Source of the DNA: Vigna angularis
Lineage: Eukaryota > Streptophyta > Magnoliopsida > Fabales > Fabaceae
DNA length: 64,000 nt
Reading direction: 5' to 3'
NCBI RefSeq assembly: GCF_016808095.1
Contig: NC_068976.1
Span: 36,973,871 to 37,037,870, forward strand
Made by a program: the position numbers and the translations under genes. The notes under the pieces are model-generated. The model ran no database searches and was not told the DNA's origin. It saw nothing but the letters and a program-made list of their open reading frames with translations. How positions within the stretch are numbered: the first letter of the stretch is position 1; each line of letters begins with the position of its first letter. Below are positions 18,986-30,673 of this stretch, piece by piece.

Positions 18986-20504
18986 TACGAGGAGTAACCT
19001 TAACACAGCAAGAAAGGAAGGAACTAGTACCACAAGAGGTTCCAAGATGGGCAGTAACAATGGAAGTAATATCAGATATAGGGGGTTAAGACTACGTTAA
19101 CTGCTAGCAAAATCCTATAACTATTATTAAAGAGAAAAGAAAAGAAAGAGCTTATCAGCAGAATTGTAACAACTGTGATAATACTGGTGAGAGACATAAG
19201 TATAATAATCAAAATAATCTTCATATAGGGAGCGGTAATCATCCATAGTCTCCTCCTTCTGTGGTCTTAGTTCATCATGCTAAAAGTTCCAACTTATTAA
19301 CAACAAAAATATTTGTATTTATGTCCTCCAAAAACAATGCACAAAAAGTTTGTTCTATAGCAGCTAATGACCATCGACAATATGAAATCAAATGCATAAA
19401 AAATAAGATACAGATTACAAATATATAATTATTTATACATGTCAACACACACACACCTTTAGAATCACAGAAATAATAGAAAGATCAAATTACAGAACAA
19501 AATTTGGATATCACTTGTGCTTTGGTTCATAAAGGATGAGGAAAACTCTAATGGCAATAAAGGAGGGCAATAAAAACAGAAAACCTTTTGATGGAGAGTA
19601 ACCCTTCCTAAGCTTCATTTCATTTCCAGTAAAACTAACAAAACCACGACCCAATGAATAAATAAACAGGAAAGGAGCGAAGCTTGCTTACTTGTTAGAG
19701 TAAAGGCAAAGGGATTTTTCAGCTGGTGCGCTAATAGGCACTTCTCTTTTCCTTTATTGTCTCGTGGTTATTTTCTTTTACTACTTCGACTCCTCCCAGG
19801 TGTCGTCTTTTGATATGAAAAAAGGGCAGCAAGCCATCAACCTATTAAAGAAACTGATATCAAATGATTAAATACCCATCAAGCAAACACATAACTTACC
19901 TCGCACTACAGAACACCCAATTTGATGGAAGCCCCTGCACACCGCGAGCTCTCAACACAAGCCTCATGCGCACAACCACGAACCACCACTCCTATGGCGC
20001 CAAAGCGTAATGATGACGAATCACCACCCTTGTGGCTACCCCACCCACAACACCCACAACGGCACGAAGAACCTCGATGAGACCGAACAGAACGGACAAG
20101 CGCACTATGCCACCAGACAAACAGAGGTAGATGAGAGAGGTAGACGAGAGAATGGAAGCACAAACGAAAAGGAAGCCAAAGGTTGACGAGAGAGGTAGAC
20201 GGGAGAATGGAAGCACGAAGTAAAAGGATGGCAGACGCAGACGAGAGAGGTAGGGTAGTGAGGGTTTTCACAATTTTAGGAAATTGGGGACGACCTCGAC
20301 GAATAGACCCAATTACTTACTTTAATGGGTCGAGCCTATTACCGAAGGCCACACATCCCTCGTTATTCTCTTCCTGACCTTCAGTAGTTTAATTTCTCTA
20401 AGCCCGTTGGTACTTCTCTTTATGACCGTCGGCATCTCACTTTTACAGACGGCCTCAAGGCCTTCGGTATTATGCCGCCGATAATTAGCCGATTTCTTGT
20501 ATTG

Positions 20505-20771
20505 TTCTGGTTCTCCTTCTTCTCCTTCGTCTCCTTCGTCCACTTCGTCCACTTAGTCCACTTCCTCAACTTTAGTCCACTTCTTCAACTTAGTCCACTT
20601 CGTCCACTTCGTCAACTTCGTCCACTTCCTTCACTTCTTCCACTTCGTTCACTTCGTCCACTTCGTCAACTTCGCCAACTTCGTCAACTGCGTCCACTTC
20701 GCTCACTTCCTCGAGTTCCTCCAGTTCCTCCAGTTCCTCCACTTCCTCCACTTTTTCCACTTCGTCCACTT
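20505..20771 (+). repeat. Pyrimidine minisatellite block 3
   Basis: Nine-base units TCCACTTCG/TCAACTTCG with variants TCGAGTTCC; between the CACTA element and the next LTR. Confidence 0.95.
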
Positions 20772-22575
20772 TGTCTTAGGACAAACACGTAGTGGGGGAT
20801 TTTTTGAAAATATTTTTGCAAGGAAAATAAATGGAACTTAAAGCACGAAATTAAACATAAAACTGAAAGCATTAAAATAAATGTGCAAAACAGTAAAGCT
20901 AAACGGCGTTCTTCACAGAGCCGGACGGTCCTATTCACAAGGCTGAACGGTTCTAACAACAAGCGTGGCAGAGACCGAACGACTATGTTCCAAGGCCGAA
21001 CTGCTTGACAAGGAGACCGAACGATTCTACAGAAGAGACCGAACGGTCTCTAAAGGAAATGGAAATGAAGCAGTAGAAACCAAAAACCGAACGGTAAATG
21101 AACAATACAAGAAAGTCGGAACGGTGTTAGGTGACTGAACGGTATGAAGACAACAGGTTAACAGGAAACAGAAGACAAGACGAACAGTATGTAACAGTGA
21201 CACACGTTAGAGACTGAACGGTATCAATAAAAAACCGAACGGTGTGTAGTAAAAGCAGAACAGTGAAGGTGCAGAATGTAAAACGCAGTGCAGCGAAAAC
21301 GAAACTCAAACGCAAATTAGAAAATGAAATCAAATGGATTCAAAAGCTGAAAGCGTAAATAATAAGCATAAACTAAATGGTTCAAAATCTGAATGTCAAA
21401 GAGGAATTGGAAACGAAGTGCAACCGTGAAAGTGAACAGTAAAACACGAAACCAGAAATGCAGCACAGCAGGATGATGAACAGTGAAAATTGCAATAGTG
21501 AAGAAGATTCAATACATGGAAATGCAAAAGAAAATAAAACCTAAACCTCCCCAAAGGGGGAGGAGGAAGAGAATGCTCCCTAGAACAGGTACGTAGTGGT
21601 GGCTCGGACACCTCCGTAAAGTGAAGGTGATTTTGGGGTATATAGACCCCAAAAGACAAAACTGCCCTCCTAATGGGCTTGTCCTACAAAAAAGACCTAA
21701 AATTTACATTCTAACACTGACGTGGCCACCCTCTTGAAGTCCCAGAATGTGCTTCCAACACTGTTGCTAAGTTTCTATAGATATTGCATCTGACCGTTCG
21801 GTCCTTAATGCTCTACAGCTAGCTTGTGACCGCTCGGTTCAACAATGTTCGGCCATTAAGTGTAAGCTTTCACAGACCGTTCGGTATATGCGTCCACATA
21901 TCGTTCGGTTATGTGATGCTCACCCATTCTATTCAACAATTGAGCTGGGTTTCCACAAACCGTTTGACCAATCCTTCAACAGACCGTTCGGTTGAGTAGT
22001 GCTCGGTCATTCATTGTAGGTTTGTGAACTGATTGGTGCAGACCTCATCAGACCGTTCGGTCAAGCCTTCAAAAGACCGTTCGTTCAAGGTTTCAGTAGA
22101 CCATATGGTTCAGGTATTCAGTAGACCGTACGACCACACGACTATAGTTGATTGTCATTCGGTCATGTCTTTCACAGACCGTTCGGTTCTATGATGCTCG
22201 GCAATTCTGTTCAACAATGCTCAGCTGGTAGCTAACAGTTCGGTGGTGGCTTCCAACAAGGCTCTCAACTCGTTTGGTGCAGACTTTGACAGATCGTTCG
22301 GTCTAGACTATGGTCAGACCGTTCGGTCATACAGACCCTAACCGTTCGGTTCTGGCATTACGTTAAAACCTTTTCTCAACTTTTCAAAAGTGATTGTTCT
22401 GCAATTTATAATTGAAATAATTAAGCTCAAATAATTCAAATTAATTAAATTAAGAATTATTCTTGAAACTAAGCCCAAATAGTGAAAATGAGATAAAAAT
22501 GGAGAATTAAACACAATTCACTAACAAAATATGGTGCGGAAAGCTAAGTGTATAATGAAGAATTGTGACTCATCA
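20772..22575 (-). repeat. LTR (minus strand), probably solo or truncated
   Basis: On the minus strand it starts TGATGAGTCACAATTC at 22575 and ends GTTTGTCCTAAGACA at 20772. Its start and a TTAATTAATTTGAATTATTTGAGC block match the solo LTR at 14774. The flanks (CACTT left, GTCTC right) are not a duplication, so one end may be truncated or recombined. It is filled with CCGAACGG-type boxes in two opposite orientations. No internal coding region is attached. Confidence 0.7.
20925..22350. repeat. CCGAACGG / CCGTTCGG box clusters in inverted arrangement
   Basis: Left cluster (about 20925-21250): roughly a dozen boxes like GACCGAACGGTCT. Right cluster (about 21785-22350): roughly twenty boxes like AGACCGTTCGGTC, the reverse complement. 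About 530 bases without boxes separate them. Confidence 0.85.
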
Positions 22576-24891
22576 GTCTCCTTCTTCTTCTTCTTCTTCT
22601 TCGTCTTCTTCGTCTTCGTCTTCTTTGTCTTCTTCTACTTCCCCATCTTCTCCTTCGTCTCCTAAATCCACTTCGTCAACTTAGTCCACTTCGTCAACTT
22701 CGTCCACTTCATCCAGTTCGTCAACTTATTCCACTTCGTCAACTTAAACCAATTCGTCAACTTTGTCCACTTCTTGACTTCTTCTTCTTCTTCTTCTTCT
22801 TCTTCATCTTCTTCTTGTTCTTGTTCTTCTTGTTCTTCTTCTTCTTCTACTTCTCCGTCTTCTCCTTCGTCACCTTCGTCCACCTCGTCCACTTCGTCCA
22901 TTTAGTCCACTTCATCGACTTAGTCCACTTCGTCAACTTAGTCCACTTCGTCCACTTTATCCACTTAGTCCATTTCTTCCACTTCATCCACTTCGTCCAC
23001 TTACTCCACTTCCTCCATTTCCTCCACATCGTCCACTTCTTCCACTTCTTCCACTTTGTCCACTTCGTCCAGTTCGTCCTTTTCGTCCACTTCGTCCACT
23101 TCGTCAACTTCGCCAACTTCGTCAACTTCGTCCACTATGTCCACTTCGTTCACTTCAACAAGTTTCTCGATTTCCACCACTTCGTCCACTTTGTCAACTT
23201 CGTCCACTTCGTCCACTTCTACTACTTCCTCCACTACCTCTACTTCCTCCACTTCCATGACTCCCTCCGCTTCCTCCACTTCGTCCACTTCGTCAACTTC
23301 GTCCACTTCGTCAACTTATTGCACTTCATCAACTTAGTCCACTTTGTCTACTTCTTCCACTTCGTCAACGTATTTCACTTTGTTAACTTAGTCCACTTCA
23401 TCAACTTTGTCCACTTCGTCCAGTTCGTCAACTTCGCCAACTTCGTCAACCTCGTCCACTTCGTTCACTTCGTCCACTTCGCTCACTTCCTCGAGTTCCT
23501 CCACTTCGTCCACTTAGTCAACTTCGTCCATTTCGTCAACTTCTACAACTTCCTCCACTTCCTTGACTCCCTCCACTTCCTCCACTTCGTCCACTTTGTC
23601 CAATTCGTCAACTTATTCCACTTCGTCAACTTAGTCCACTTCGTCAACTTTGTCCACTTCCTCCACTTCTTCTTCTTTTTCTTCTTCTTTTTCTTCTTCT
23701 TCTTCTTTTGATTCCCTTTGTTCCCCTTCGTCTCCTTCGTCCAATTCCTCTACTTCATCCACTTCGTCCACTTTGTCAACTTAGTCCACTTTGTCAACTT
23801 GGTCCACTTCCTCAACTTTGTCCACTTCGTCCACTTCCTCAACTTCGTCAACTTCCTCAACTTCGTCCACTACGTCCACTTCGTCCACTTAGTCAACTTC
23901 ATCCATTTCGTCCACTTCTACCACTTCCTCCACTTCCTTGACTCCCACCACTTCCTCCACTTCCTCCACTTCGTCCACTTCGTCCAGTTCGTCAACTTAT
24001 TCCACTTCGTCAACTTAGTCCAGTTCGTCAACTTCGTCCACGACGTCCACTTCGTCCACTTGTTGTTGTTCTTCTTCTTCTTATTTTGCTTCCCCTTCTT
24101 CTCCTTCATCAACTTTGTCCACTTTGTCCACTTCATCCACTTCTTGCACTTCTTCTTCTTCTTCTTCTTCTTCTTCATCATCTTCTTCTGCTTGCCCTTC
24201 TTCTCCTTCGTCTCCTAACTCCACTTCGTCCACTTCGTCAACTTCCTCCACATCGTCCACTTCATCAACTTATTCAACTTCGTCAACTTAGTCCACTTCG
24301 TCAACTTCCTCCACTTCTTCTTCTTTTTCTTCTTCTTCTTCTTTTGATTCCCTTTGTTCCCCTACGTCTCCTTCGTCCAATTCCTCTACTTTATCCACTT
24401 CGTCCACTTCGTCAACTTAGTCCACTTTGTCAACTTGGTCCACTTCGTCAACTTAGTCCACTTCCTCCACTTCGTCAACTTCGCTAACTTCCTCAACTTC
24501 GTCCACTACGTCCACTTCGTCCACTTAGTCAACTTCATCCATTTTGTCCACTTCTACCACTTCCTCCACTTCCTTGACTCCCTCCACTTCCTCCACTTCC
24601 ACCACTTCGTCCACTTCGTCTAGTTCGTCAACTTATTCCACTTCGTCAACTTAGTCCAGTTCGTCAACTTCGTCCACGACATCCATGACGTCCACTTCGT
24701 CCACTTGTTCTTCTTCTTCTTCTTCTTCTTCTTATTTTGCTTCTTCTTCTTCTTCTTAATTTGCTTCCCCTTCTTCTCCTTCGTCAACTTTGTCCACTTC
24801 GTCCACGACATCCACTTCGTCCACTTCTTCTTGTTCTTCTTGTTCTTCTTCTTATTTTGCTTCCTGTTCTTCTCCTTCGTCTCTTTCCTCC
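22576..24891 (+). repeat. Pyrimidine minisatellite block 4
   Basis: Nine-base units and (TTC)n with a visible higher-order period of about 640 bases: the marker GATTCCCTTTGTTCCCC recurs at 23709 and 24346. Ends at the E1 insertion. Confidence 0.95.
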
Positions 24892-25588
24892 TGATGAAGT
24901 TGCTCCAGCAGAGTTGTGGTTTGAAGGCAGTAGAAGGATGAATGTAATCATGAGCAGAGTTGCATCTAGATCACGAGATGCAGTGGCAGCGGAAAGAAGT
25001 GAGGTTTAACAACAGTGGCAGTGTGAATTTAGTGGCTGCAGAGATGGAGGAAGAGCTCTATGGTGAGTGGATTCTCTAACTCAGAAGGCCTTCACTGGAA
25101 GGAAGCTAGAAGGAGAAGGAAAGCTCAATAATAGGTGACTTTTGGAAGAGTTCTGGTTGCTGGAAAAATGCATCAGCAGAATAAAACTCAATATATTCAA
25201 AAGTGAGCTACAAGCTTTGCCTATGAGATTTTATAGATCAATCTCAAAGCTTAAGCAAGCCTTTTACACGTTTTTAGATCTGAAATGCTAACCATGTGCT
25301 AAATGTGTGGCTTCTAGAAAGCCTTATGAAACACGTGACAAATGAATTTTACATGTGGAGAAACAATTACTAATGCCACCCCATAGAAGGATAAGCACAC
25401 CCCTTCTTGTGTGGAAATGTCCATTTTACCCTTCTCCATGTTTTGGCAAATTTGTAACATCTTCTTGTTCTCCAATTTTCCATCCAAAAATAGCAAATAG
25501 TATTTGACCTTGGGGAGAATACTCATCTTGGAGCTTTTTGGCCATCCCTCTTGTGATGGGTCCTATGGTGCTAGGCCTTCTTGTATCA
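24892..25588 (-). repeat. 3' LTR of E1
   Basis: 697 bp; minus strand TGATACAAGAAGG ... CAACTTCATCA. Preceded on the minus strand by the PPT AAGAGGGAGGGGA. Confidence 0.9.
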
Positions 25589-25620
25589 TCCCCTCCCTCT
25601 TGGAAAGGATTTGTCCTCAA
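25426..25620 (-). CDS. LTR-overlapping relic of pol C-terminus (E1)
   Basis: A 64-residue frame crosses the PPT into the 3' LTR and reads [20 protein letters not shown], then [20 protein letters not shown], to a stop after PKHGEG. E2's gag-pol ends with almost the same residues in the same place. In E1 the rest of pol is absent, so this is either a relic preserved because it overlaps PPT and LTR, or a translated short ORF. Its own Met may not be a true start. Confidence 0.5.
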   Translation of the reverse strand: MRTNPFQEGGDDTRRPSTIGPITRGMAKKLQDEYSPQGQILFAIFGWKIGEQEDVTNLPKHGEG

Positions 25621-26900
25621 ATCTGAAGACTTATTTTTGTTAGCTTCATAAGGGTTCCTCCTGGATCAAATATCCATCTGCAATAAGCATCAAACATATC
25701 TCTAATTAGTTTTCTTTGACCCAATAAGATATATAAAAGACTATGTGTAGAAGAAGGTTTCCTAATTTTGAAATTTTTAATGTTAATATAACAAAGAAAC
25801 CTTTCTTCATTTGAAGTTTTATTTGTATCTTGAGTTATTGGTAACCATAAAGGTAACCATAACCCAAGTTGTGACTTTGCATGTGTTGATAGTGATAACA
25901 TTTTTAAAGATGGAGTGGCAAAGTCTTTGAAAGAAAAGTGAAATTTGGAAAATTCAAATATAAATGGAGAAAAGTGAAAGGATAGAAAACCTCCCCTTAA
26001 GAATCTAGCTTCTAGAGTAGGAGGAGATGTGGCCTTTAGTTGCTTTTTCTTTTCTTCCATTTCTCTTCTCTCAACTTCTTCCTTTTCTCTTCTTTGTGCT
26101 TCTTTTCTCTCTTTCTCTCTTTTTTCCTCTTCTTCTCTTCTTTCTCTTTCTTCCTCGTCTCTTCTCTCTCTTTCTTCCTCTTTTCTTCTCTCTTGCTCTC
26201 TTCTTTTCTCTTCTTCTCTTCTCTCTCTTCTCTCTCTTTCTTCCTCTTCTCTTCTTTCTTTTTCTCTTCTCTCTCTTACTTCTTGTTTTTGTTTCTCTCT
26301 TTTTAATCTCTCAATTCTAAATTTGCTTGTCTCTTCCCATAGCCTCTTAAGTTTTTCTAGAAACTCACTTTCCCTACGAGAGTACCCACTTATATTTTGA
26401 ATGAATGACTTACCTTTTCTAATAAGCTCTCTCATAAGTTCTAAGTTCCTTTCAATTTCTCGAGGCACAAACTTTCTTCTCATACAAGCTTTCAATTCAT
26501 TCCAATCATGGATGGGAAATTTTCTACCTATCTTAACATGATATTGTCTATCATCCCACCACTCTCTTGCATGCTTTTCAAAACTAGAAATGTAGAGACT
26601 AAGAATATAAGATTCATTGTCTCTAGAATAGAAGGATTCAGATTTACTTTTTCTAACCATGAATGAATGCATGTCATCAATTTCCTTTTCCCAAGCTAGG
26701 TATGTTAATGCACCAATGTCATCACCAAAGAATGGAATACTTTCACTAGCTTGTTTATACAAATCATCTTCAATCCTATCAAATTCATAAAATGAACAAG
26801 ACTTCCTTCTAGCTTTATCATGTGCTCTTTTGATGTCTTTGTAACTAAGTTGCTTATCAACATTAAAATTCCTAGAAGACCTATATGGATAACAAGACAT
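25617..26900 (-). CDS. gag-like protein of E1 with long charged coiled coil
   Basis: About 427 residues from MSCYPYRSSRN. I choose this ATG at 26900 because the leader just upstream is homologous to the leader before E2's gag-pol ATG; the frame is open 34 codons further up. Residues about 90-180 carry a Ty3 gag-like core (LTYLAWEKEIDD, FEKHAREWWDDRQ, HDWNELKACMRRKFVPREIE). Residues about 190-290 are an almost uninterrupted Arg/Glu/Lys run predicted as a long coiled coil. The remaining tail is hydrophobic and may be read-through of non-coding sequence. No zinc knuckle or protease. It may co-assemble with proteins of an autonomous relative, which is inference. Confidence 0.6.
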   Translation of the reverse strand: MSCYPYRSSRNFNVDKQLSYKDIKRAHDKARRKSCSFYEFDRIEDDLYKQASESIPFFGDDIGALTYLAWEKEIDDMHSFMVRKSKSESFYSRDNESYILSLYISSFEKHAREWWDDRQYHVKIGRKFPIHDWNELKACMRRKFVPREIERNLELMRELIRKGKSFIQNISGYSRRESEFLEKLKRLWEETSKFRIERLKREKQKQEVRERREKERREEEERERRERREEEKRREQERRKEEERERRDEEERERREEEEKREKERKEAQRREKEEVERREMEEKKKQLKATSPPTLEARFLRGGFLSFHFSPFIFEFSKFHFSFKDFATPSLKMLSLSTHAKSQLGLWLPLWLPITQDTNKTSNEERFLCYINIKNFKIRKPSSTHSLLYILLGQRKLIRDMFDAYCRWIFDPGGTLMKLTKISLQI

Positions 26901-29118
26901 CTTTGTTTCTAAAAGTTTTTCTAGTGTAAAAGATATACAAGATTCACACTTAGACAAGTCCCAGGTAAGAGAGGTGAGTCGTAAAGACTGCTTAAGTACC
27001 AAGTCTTGCCTTGCCAGAAATGTCTTAGGTTACTACTAGTTACCCTTTAAACTAAAATCACTTTTAAAATCAAAGGACACAACTCACAAACAATCACAAC
27101 AATTAAACACTAAAACACGACTCTTTGGACTCTAATGTGACAAGGCTTAGAGTTTAATCCCTTTTAGCCTAAATCTCCCTAAATCGTGGAACAATTAAAC
27201 CAAAAAGAAATGAAAACTATTCCTATGGTGATAGCTCCTAAGTGAGGCTTGAAACTTTGGATCCAAGACACACTCACTATCTACCAATTTTAAAATGACA
27301 ATTAAAAACAAAGTTTGCAAGTGATGGAAGAACACTTGTGAATTCTTCCAACTCACTTACTTAATGGCCAATTACAAGTATTTTGCAAAACAATAGAGAT
27401 GAAACAACAAGAGAATAGTAAGTAAAAGTGGTATGCAGCTCTGGCTTCTCTTAAAGGAAGTGAATTTGGTTGATTCACACTAATCTCACAGCTGCCAAGT
27501 GGAATATGCTACTGTTACAGCAACTAGATTTTCTGCAGACCAGTGAAAACGTGATTCTGCTGCACCAAAAATCAGCCCCAAATGTTGATCTTTCCTTGCT
27601 CCAATCCACTCCCTAAGATGCTACCAGTGTTGTAGGACCACCTGAGATAATTTTGCACCCAACAAAGAGCTCATAGAGACCACCAATAATCAATTATTAA
27701 GCCAGAAAATCAACACTGCTGCTGCCAGAAACTGTTAAACTAGAATGCACAACTGTAGTTTTATCAAACAGCTTATGTGCAGGATTTTCAAACAACTTAA
27801 ATCAATCAATTAATCGGTTTCCAATGACTGGTGGCACTCAAAATGAACTTAGGAAAGGCTCTAGAGTAGATTTGAAAAGCAAGAAACAAAGATAAGTTGC
27901 AGCTTTGATCAATTTCGAAATCAAATGTAAAACTAGGCAAAGTGTTTGATAAAATGCCTAGAAGAAAGCTGAAAAAATTGTGCATCAGATTTTTAAATTT
28001 TGCTTGGCACTGGTTCACACAGCTTTTTACAATGCAGTTTATGGTAAGATTTGAATTGTGCACTTCTTTTAATTCAATTGAACCAAGCTTCTGCTACCAA
28101 TCTAACACTGAATCTGATGCATTATTCATACCAAACTCTGAATTTCGAAATCTGCAACTTATATCAGAAAAAATGTTGAAAATTTGGTGGTTTGAATGGC
28201 AATTTTTCACAAACACGTTTGCACACTTAATTTTATGATTTGAGCAACTTTGTTTAACCAAATGTGACTTGTTCAAACTGCCAGCAGAGGCTAAAAACTT
28301 GGAATTCCGATTTTCACTACTTCAGTTGCTATTTAACACCAAAATTAAACCAAATCACCAACCAACTTCAGCAGAGGATTCAAACGAAACTATAAACAAC
28401 TTTTATGACTCCAAGACAACAAATTAAACTTGAAAAAAGACTCTAGAAATTCATTAAGAGATGTCCAGAAGTGAGTTCTAATCTGGACAGATTCAAAAAA
28501 CAGGAAAAAGACTCAATCAAAGTGTCTGCAGCTCGGTCCAACTGCTCTAGCAATGAATTCTGGATTTTGCTGACTGATGCAACCAGTTTTTATTGTCTTA
28601 GACAATACAATATTCATATTGTATGCACACAACGCAGTCCAAGAATTCAAACACAACCAGAAAGCAAATTTCCACACGGTGTAGTTCAGAAAATACATTT
28701 CAAATCAGATTCAAACCAGATTTAAATTCTGCATTAACGGGAACTGCACTGTGATGGAATTCAAGATGCACAAGCTCATTCATCATTGCTCATCTCATGT
28801 GCTTCTATTGAAAATCCAATCAACACAGCAGATTTATCCCAAACCAGTTTCAACTCAGAAATTTGACAAAATAAACCACAACACAGTACTAGACATGACA
28901 GAATTGGATTTCCAAATTAAAAGACTCAAAGCAATGGAATGAACCGATTAAAATGATTAACAATAAAGCAATTAAAAGCTGGAACAAAGAAATCCAACAT
29001 TGGAATCTACTGGAATTAAAATTTCAATGAAACAATGTGCACAGAATGAAGACACGAAGGGAATGTTGATGACAGTATATATGGAATGGAAAGAACACTT
29101 AGCTGTAGCGTGATGCAG
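26901..29118 (-). other. Leader of E1
   Basis: About 2.2 kb, AT-rich, between primer site and gag start. Short frames are present on both strands but none resembles a protein. The last about 100 bases before the ATG are homologous to E2's leader. Confidence 0.6.
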
Positions 29119-29138
29119 AACCTAGGCTCTGAATACCA
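29119..29138 (-). other. Primer-binding site of E1
   Basis: Minus strand TGGTATTCAGAGCC, two bases after the LTR end; initiator tRNA-Met type with one extra T compared with TGGTATCAGAGCC in E2. Confidence 0.75.
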
Positions 29139-29140
29139 CT

Positions 29141-29837
29141 TGATGAAGTTGCTCCAGCAGAGTTGTGGTTTGAAGGCAGTAGAAGGATGAATGTAATCAT
29201 GAGCAGAGTTGCATCTAGATCACGAGATGCAGTGGCAGCGGAAAGAAGTGAGGTTTAACAACAGTGGCAGTGTGAATTTAGTGGCTGCAGAGATGGAGGA
29301 AGAGCTCTATGGTGAGTGGATTCTCTAACTCAGAAGGCCTTCACTGGAAGGAAGCTAGAAGGAGAAGGAAAGCTCAATAATAGGTGACTTTTGGAAGAGT
29401 TCTGGTTGCTGGAAAAATGCATCAGCAGAATAAAACTCAATATATTCAAAAGTGAGCTACAAGCTTTGCCTATGAGATTTTATAGATCAATCTCAAAGCT
29501 TAAGCAAGCCTTTTACACGTTTTTAGATCTGAAATGCTAACCATGTGCTAAATGTGTGGCTTCTAGAAAGCCTTATGAAACACGTGACAAATGAATTTTA
29601 CATGTGGAGAAACAATTACTAATGCCACCCCATAGAAGGATAAGCACACCCCTTCTTGTGTGGAAATGTCCATTTTACCCTTCTCCATGTTTTGGCAAAT
29701 TTGTAACATCTTCTTGTTCTCCAATTTTCCATCCAAAAATAGCAAATAGTATTTGACCTTGGGGAGAATACTCATCTTGGAGCTTTTTGGCCATCCCTCT
29801 TGTGATGGGTCCTATGGTGCTAGGCCTTCTTGTATCA
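29141..29837 (-). repeat. 5' LTR of E1
   Basis: 697 bp, the same length as the 3' LTR, offset 4249 bases, and indistinguishable by eye over long stretches. Confidence 0.9.
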
Positions 29838-30076
29838 CCTCCACTTCGTCCACTTCGTCTACTTTATTCACTTCGTCAACTTTGTCCACTTCGTCCACTT
29901 CTTGCACTTCTTCTTCTTTTTCTTCTTCTTCTTCTTCTACTTCATCTTATTCTGCTTGCCCTTCTTCTCCTTCGTCTCCTAACTCCACTTCGTGCACTTC
30001 GTCAACTTCCTCCACTTCGTCCACTTCATCAACTTATTCAACTTCGTCAACTTAGTCCACTTCGTTAACTTCGTCC

Positions 30077-30107
<31 letters not shown>

Positions 30108-30474
30108 CTTTTTCTTCTTCTTTTTCTTCTTCTTCTTCTTCTTCTGCTGCTTCTGCTTCTCCTTCTTCTCCTTCGTTTCCTTCGTCCACTTCGTCCAATT
30201 TGTCAATTTACTCCACTTCGCAACTTTGTCCACTTCGTCAACTTCGACCACTTCTTCTTCTTCTTCTTCTTCTTCTTCCTCATCATCATCTTCTTCTGCT
30301 TCCCCTTCTTCTCCTTCGTCTCCTAACTCCACTTTGTCCACTTCGTCAACTTAGTCCACTTTGTCATTTTTGTCAACTTATTCCACTTCGTCAACTTAGT
30401 CCATTTCGTCAACGTCGTCCACTTCGTCAACGTCGTCCACTTCGTCTACTTCGTCAACTTCGTCCACTTCTTGC

Positions 30475-30505
<31 letters not shown>

Positions 30506-30673
30506 CTTCTTCTTCTTCTCCTTCTTCTCCTTCTTCTCCTTCGTCACCTTCGTCCACTTCGTCAACTTAGTCCACTTCATCAACTTAGTCCACTTCGTCA
30601 ACTCAGTCTACTTGGTCCACTTTATCCACTTCAACCATTTCTTCCACTTCATCCACTTCGTCCACTTACTCCA
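29838..30673 (+). repeat. Pyrimidine minisatellite block 5
   Basis: 836 bases of array between E1 and copy C. A near-identical copy (830 bases) occurs at 36733-37562. Confidence 0.95.

Larger units (their letters stand above)
17221..20504. mobile_element. CACTA (En/Spm-type) DNA transposon, degenerate, with captured sequence
   Basis: The left end is CACTACAAAAAAGAAGGGC; the right end read inward on the minus strand is CAATACAAGAAATCGGC, a one-base-decayed CACTACAAGAAA terminus. Both subterminal regions carry repeated CCGAAGG/CCTTCGG motifs, typical of CACTA elements. TTC flanks both ends, but in a TTC array this three-base duplication is weak evidence. No intact transposase. The minus strand at about 17930-17760 encodes a Pro-rich then acidic tail (PSTEEHDDEDHYDDNY) of the kind that ends some CACTA-associated proteins. 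The rest includes the captured exons and a gag relic described separately; 19000-20270 shows nothing convincing. Confidence 0.75.
24892..29837 (-). mobile_element. E1: complete non-autonomous gag-only Ty3 element (minus strand)
   Basis: Two 697-bp LTRs flank 3.55 kb. The target duplication CCTCC is present on both sides (24887-24891 and 29838-29842). Reading from 29837 downward: 5' LTR, initiator-Met-type primer site, a 2.2-kb leader, a gag-like ORF, PPT, 3' LTR. There is no protease, reverse transcriptase, RNase H or integrase. This matches the TR-GAG type of non-autonomous element. LTR sequence and the coding tail across PPT and LTR show kinship with E2. The two LTRs look nearly identical by eye, so insertion is recent. 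Confidence 0.9.

Noticed and set aside
19906..20271. Minus-strand ORF of 121 codons near the right end of the CACTA element
   Set aside because: Low-complexity, no domain, overlaps other frames; likely subterminal CACTA sequence.
22576..24891. CRISPR-like regular repeats
   Set aside because: Units are nine bases without unique spacers, in a plant genome with LTR elements; this is a minisatellite.
26027..26400. Leu/Ser/Phe-rich plus-strand frames
   Set aside because: Antisense shadow of the Arg/Glu-rich coiled coil of E1 gag.
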